This document shows positions 6,688-9,037 of a DNA stretch of 9,037 nt, one piece after another. Under the pieces are notes generated by a model that had not been told where the DNA came from, ran no database searches, and saw nothing but the letters and a program-made list of their open reading frames with translations. The DNA is from Bacteroidia bacterium (GTDB lineage Bacteria > Bacteroidota > Bacteroidia > Bacteroidales > BM520): NCBI GenBank assembly GCA_009930445.1, contig RZYD01000079.1, forward strand, positions 1 through 9,037, written 5' to 3'. Position 1 is the first letter of the stretch. Every line of letters begins with the position of its first letter. The position numbers were made by a program, and so were the translations under genes.

Positions 6688-7740
6688 ATGTGTATGATCA
6701 AGATAGGTAATAGAAAAATTGGTAAGGAAATCAAGCCGTTCATCATTGCCGAAATGTCCGGCAACCACAACCAGTCACTGGACCGTGCCTTGGAGATTGT
6801 CGAGGATGCCGCTTCTTCCGGAGCTCATGCTCTGAAGCTGCAGACGTACACCCCGGACACCATGACCCTCGATATCTCCGAGGGTGATTTTTTCATCACT
6901 GATCAAAAGAGCCTCTGGAAAGGGCGTTCCCTGTATGAACTTTATCAGGAAGCCCATACCCCTTGGGAATGGCACAAGCCGATTTTCGACAGGGCAAGGG
7001 AACTCGGGCTCATCGTGTTCAGTACGCCTTTCGACGATACCGCAGTGGACTTTCTCGAAGAACTTGATGTCCCCTGCTACAAGGTCGCTTCCTTCGAAAA
7101 TACCGATCTTCCTTTGATTCGCAAGATCGCTTCCGCAGGCAAGCCCATGATCATCTCCACAGGAATGGCCACCGTTGCTGAGCTCGACGAAACGGTTCGC
7201 ACGGCCAGAGAATCGGGCTGCAACGACATCATTCTGCTCAAATGTACCAGCACCTACCCGGCCTCTCCGGATACCACAAATATCCTGACAATCCCCCACA
7301 TGCGCGACCTGTTCGGCTGCGAAGTCGGACTCTCCGACCATACCATGGGCCTCGGCGTATCCGTAGCTAGCGTGGCACTTGGCGCAACCGTCATCGAAAA
7401 GCACTTCACCCTCAACCGCGCCGACGGCGGTGTTGATTCCGCCTTTTCCCTAGAGCCGCCCGAGATGAAAGCCCTAGTGGAAGAAACAGAGCGGGCCTGG
7501 CAAGCACTTGGTCATATCCAGTACGACCCCACAGAACCGGAAAAAAAATCCATGATCTTTCGCAGATCGTTGTACATCACAAAAGATCTGCGGGCCGGGG
7601 AAATTTTGACAAATGAAAACGTCCGCTCCATCAGACCGGGGCATGGCTTGCCGCCCAAGTATTTGGATGTGATTCTGGGGAAAAAAGTGACCAGGGATAT
7701 GAAAAGGGGCATGCCGGTGAGTTGGGATTATATCGGATGA
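6688..7740 (+). CDS. pseI: pseudaminic acid synthase, PseI
   Basis: This enzyme condenses 2,4-diacetamido-2,4,6-trideoxy-L-altrose with phosphoenolpyruvate to form pseudaminic acid. It is a NeuB-family metal-dependent aldolase of 350 residues, the normal length. The TIM-barrel part starts with IIAEMSGNHNQSL (19-31), a form typical of PseI rather than of sialic acid synthases. KLQTYTPDT (50-58), YKVASFENTD (131-140), IISTGMA (155-161), LSDHT (215-219) and VIEKHFTL (235-242) follow, with His218 and His239 as predicted metal ligands. From about residue 290 (FRRSLY) to the end is the antifreeze-like SAF domain with IRPGHGLPPKYLDVILGKK. The ATG at 6688 has AGG 9 bases upstream; an ATG two codons later has a worse spacing. 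The gene lies 15 bases after the deacetylase gene. It is markedly richer in GC than the genes just before it and is the last pse gene. Confidence 0.96.
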   Translation: MCMIKIGNRKIGKEIKPFIIAEMSGNHNQSLDRALEIVEDAASSGAHALKLQTYTPDTMTLDISEGDFFITDQKSLWKGRSLYELYQEAHTPWEWHKPIFDRARELGLIVFSTPFDDTAVDFLEELDVPCYKVASFENTDLPLIRKIASAGKPMIISTGMATVAELDETVRTARESGCNDIILLKCTSTYPASPDTTNILTIPHMRDLFGCEVGLSDHTMGLGVSVASVALGATVIEKHFTLNRADGGVDSAFSLEPPEMKALVEETERAWQALGHIQYDPTEPEKKSMIFRRSLYITKDLRAGEILTNENVRSIRPGHGLPPKYLDVILGKKVTRDMKRGMPVSWDYIG

Positions 7741-7877
7741 ATCTGTTGAAGTAACTATTCATTTCAAAAAAAGCTAGACATGGTTTTGCTCAAAAATTTG
7801 AAAAATCCGAACAGACCTTGAGGTGCGATTTTGTGGTATATTAATTGACTCGAAATAGGCCCTTAGATGCGATAATA

Positions 7878-7943
7878 TTTTGCCAACGAGAAGCCGTGTG
7901 GTTCGAAAATCAAAACCTTGCAGATCGAATCCTCGAGGCAAAA
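7878..7943 (+). other. imperfect long-stem hairpin, function unknown
   Basis: TTTTGCC (7878-7884) pairs fully with GGCAAAA (7937-7943). After a small AA/A internal loop, CGAG (7887-7890) pairs with CTCG (7932-7935). The 41-base loop contains a short GGTT/AACC stem. The element sits between pseI and the next gene. It might be a structured RNA, a degenerate terminator or a transposon-related inverted repeat; the sequence alone does not decide. Confidence 0.25.
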
Positions 7944-7997
7944 ATCTCTATTTTAAAACCTGGGTTACAGTCTTCTCAACATGACGAACACAGGCAG

Positions 7998-8017
7998 CCA
8001 TAAAAAAAATGGTTTTT
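7998..8017 (+). terminator. weak candidate terminator downstream of pseI
   Basis: CCAT (7998-8001) and ATGG (8009-8012) can form a 4-bp stem around seven A residues, followed by TTTTT (8013-8017). The stem is short, so intrinsic termination would be inefficient. It is listed only because it is the single place after pseI where a stem is directly followed by a T run. Confidence 0.2.
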
Positions 8018-8110
8018 CGTCGTTTCGTGTGGGTAGAAGGTTGATGATTATATAAAAGCAGCGATCAATCAATGCACCAAATTCAAAGTTAACTTTTATG
8101 GGTATAGACA

Positions 8111-8965
8111 ATGGCTAAAATAGTATTACTTACTTCATATGACGTAATTTGTCTTGGAATACGCGTTCTATCTTCTGTACTTAAAGATGAAGGACATGAT
8201 GTAACTCTTATTTTTTTCAAAAAAGATAGTAATGCACCTATTGATCTTGAAAAAAGAAATCATTCGATGTATATACATTATCTTCCTGGAGAGATACAAG
8301 GATGCAATTATGATATTAATCCATACACAAATAAGGAAGAATCAATCCTAAGAAATTTGATAAAAGATATTTCTCCAGATATAATAGGATTGAGTACAAG
8401 AACATTCTGGCTGGATTTCGGTAAAGATTTAATGAATCAAATTCGACAGGATAATCCGAGAGCTATCACATTGGCTGGAGGCTATGGGCCATCAATTCAA
8501 CCGGAAGAATTTGCTAAACAGGTTGACTATATCGTTTTCGGAGAAGGTGAAACCACCTTAAAAGAAATAGCAAATCTTGTAGATAAGAAAAATTTTGATG
8601 AAATAAAAGAAGTAAACAATATTGGAATGGAGGATAAAAAAGGTTCTTTACATATCAACTCCCCATACCCTCCCTTAAAAAAACTAGATGAAATTCCATT
8701 TCCGGAATGGGAAGACAAACAAAGTTATTACATAGAAAACAATCAATTGATAACAGATCCAGCTTTGATACGAAATATAAACTGGTATGACTTGTTTGGG
8801 TGTCGTGGTTGTCCTTCAAATTGTTCTTATTGCATGGCTGGACACTGGAATAAAATGTATAAACACTATGGAGATATCTATTTTCCTAAAATTCGCATAC
8901 GATCCCCTGAAAACGTCATATCTGAATTAGTATATCAGAACTCGACTTTCGGGGTTAGCCATTAG
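8111..8965 (+). CDS. B12-binding-domain radical SAM protein, C-terminally truncated (probable pseudogene)
   Basis: The 284-residue product starts with a cobalamin-binding-type Rossmann region (about 1-155): a GIRVLSSVLKDEGHDV opening (16-31), then PDIIGLS, LAGGYGPSIQPEE (121-133) and VFGEGETTL (142-150). The classical DxHxxG cobalamin motif is not visible. The radical-SAM domain begins at about 225 with CRGCPSNCSYC (231-241), where Cys234, Cys238 and Cys241 form the CxxxCxxC iron-sulfur site. Proteins of this class usually have about 450-550 residues; here the chain ends about 43 residues after the last cluster cysteine, so most of the catalytic barrel is missing. The ending STFGVSH fits the family up to that point, and the frame then meets TAG. 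Full-length relatives modify lipids, cofactors or sugars, often by methylation or ring rearrangement; no substrate can be named. The gene is strongly AT-rich. A GGG lies 8 bases before the ATG. Confidence 0.8.
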   Translation: MAKIVLLTSYDVICLGIRVLSSVLKDEGHDVTLIFFKKDSNAPIDLEKRNHSMYIHYLPGEIQGCNYDINPYTNKEESILRNLIKDISPDIIGLSTRTFWLDFGKDLMNQIRQDNPRAITLAGGYGPSIQPEEFAKQVDYIVFGEGETTLKEIANLVDKKNFDEIKEVNNIGMEDKKGSLHINSPYPPLKKLDEIPFPEWEDKQSYYIENNQLITDPALIRNINWYDLFGCRGCPSNCSYCMAGHWNKMYKHYGDIYFPKIRIRSPENVISELVYQNSTFGVSH

Positions 8966-8973
8966 CAGCTAAC
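8954..8973. repeat. short inverted repeat at the radical-SAM break point
   Basis: GTTAGC (8954-8959) and GCTAAC (8968-8973) form a 6-bp perfect inverted repeat around an 8-base loop. It spans exactly the stop codon that ends the truncated radical-SAM gene. It could be the tip of an inserted element or chance; only about 64 bases beyond it are visible. Confidence 0.3.
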
Positions 8974-9037
8974 AACCTTTGTTCATTGAAAATATAATCG
9001 AAATTGCGCCCAGAACTGTGTATTCCGTCTCTGAAAG
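8955..9037 (-). other. possible C-terminal end of a minus-strand gene entering from the right (perhaps a transposase)
   Basis: On the minus strand a frame is open from the right edge to a TAA at 8957-8955, giving 26 residues that end in NEQRLLAANG. A second minus frame is open to a TAG at 8971-8969, giving 22 residues. Neither is long enough to recognise. The idea that this is the 3' end of an inserted element rests on its position, where it abuts a truncated gene, and on the loss of the radical-SAM frame. It is not based on a recognised transposase motif. Confidence 0.2.

Larger units (their letters stand above)
7741..8110. other. 370-base non-coding stretch between pseI and the radical-SAM gene
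   Basis: No convincing gene is present on either strand. No strong GC-rich terminator follows pseI. The best candidates are an ATGAAT/ATTCAT inverted repeat (7737-7742 with 7757-7762), followed by A rather than T residues, and a short CCAT/ATGG hairpin followed by five T (7998-8017). A longer imperfect hairpin lies at 7878-7943. On the minus strand one frame from 8064 down to 7774 has a single internal stop, a TAG at 7948-7950. Its conceptual translation looks protein-like but matches no family I know. The stretch could be scar DNA from a lost gene or insertion. Confidence 0.5.

Noticed and set aside
6775..7404. 209-codon open frame on the minus strand
   Set aside because: It lies entirely opposite pseI, which has clear family motifs, and its translation is rich in Gly, Cys and His without any recognisable domain. 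It is an antisense shadow of a GC-rich gene.
7878..7945. tRNA-like sequence with a 7-bp outer stem and ATCGAAT resembling a T loop
   Set aside because: The total length is about 67 bases, the T stem does not pair, no proper anticodon arm forms and no CCA-type end follows. It is not a tRNA.
7981..8055. 24-codon + strand open frame starting at ATG 7981
   Set aside because: It is very short, has no ribosome site, and runs through the A-rich and T-rich low-complexity stretch.
8955..9037. Naming the right-edge minus-strand frame as a specific transposase family
   Set aside because: Only 22-26 residues are visible and no catalytic motif is included, so any family name would be a guess.
1..9037. 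CRISPR array, rRNA, toxin-antitoxin or phage genes
   Set aside because: No regularly spaced repeats, rRNA-like stretches or small paired genes of these kinds were seen.

Overview
The window carries a sugar-nucleotide operon for a bacterial surface glycan. Its core is a complete gene set for CMP-pseudaminic acid, the nonulosonic acid found on flagellins, pili, capsules and O-antigens. All supported genes read on the + strand. The organism looks like a Gram-negative bacterium with mosaic surface-polysaccharide genes. The protein style and base composition would fit a deltaproteobacterial sulfate reducer (Desulfovibrionales-like), but that is a guess from general resemblance and nothing in the window proves it.

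Layout. Positions 1-648 hold the 3' two thirds of a UDP-glucuronate decarboxylase (UDP-xylose synthase), which is GC-rich. An AT-rich gap (649-796) with a possible promoter follows. Then come pseB (797-1798), pseC (1801-2982), pseF (3044-3745), a pseG-pseH fusion (3736-5289), a formyltransferase-like gene (5304-5996), a PIG-L/LmbE-type deacetylase (5980-6672) and pseI (6688-7740). Gaps are short or negative, so 797-7740 is most likely one transcription unit. A 370-base non-coding stretch (7741-8110) follows, then an AT-rich B12-binding/radical-SAM gene (8111-8965). That gene stops soon after its cysteine motif, and the last ~70 bases look like unrelated DNA.

How the genes work together. PseB makes the 4-keto-6-deoxy-L-sugar from UDP-GlcNAc and PseC aminates C4. 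The GNAT half of the fusion acetylates that amine, and the PseG half removes UDP. PseI condenses the free sugar with phosphoenolpyruvate, and PseF activates the product with CMP. All six activities are present.

The unusual part is the overlapping formyltransferase/deacetylase pair between pseGH and pseI. The six-step pathway needs neither enzyme. Together they could swap an N-acetyl for an N-formyl group, giving a formylated pseudaminic acid variant. Other points are the very sharp drop in GC inside the pseG-pseH fusion and the broken radical-SAM gene at the right edge.
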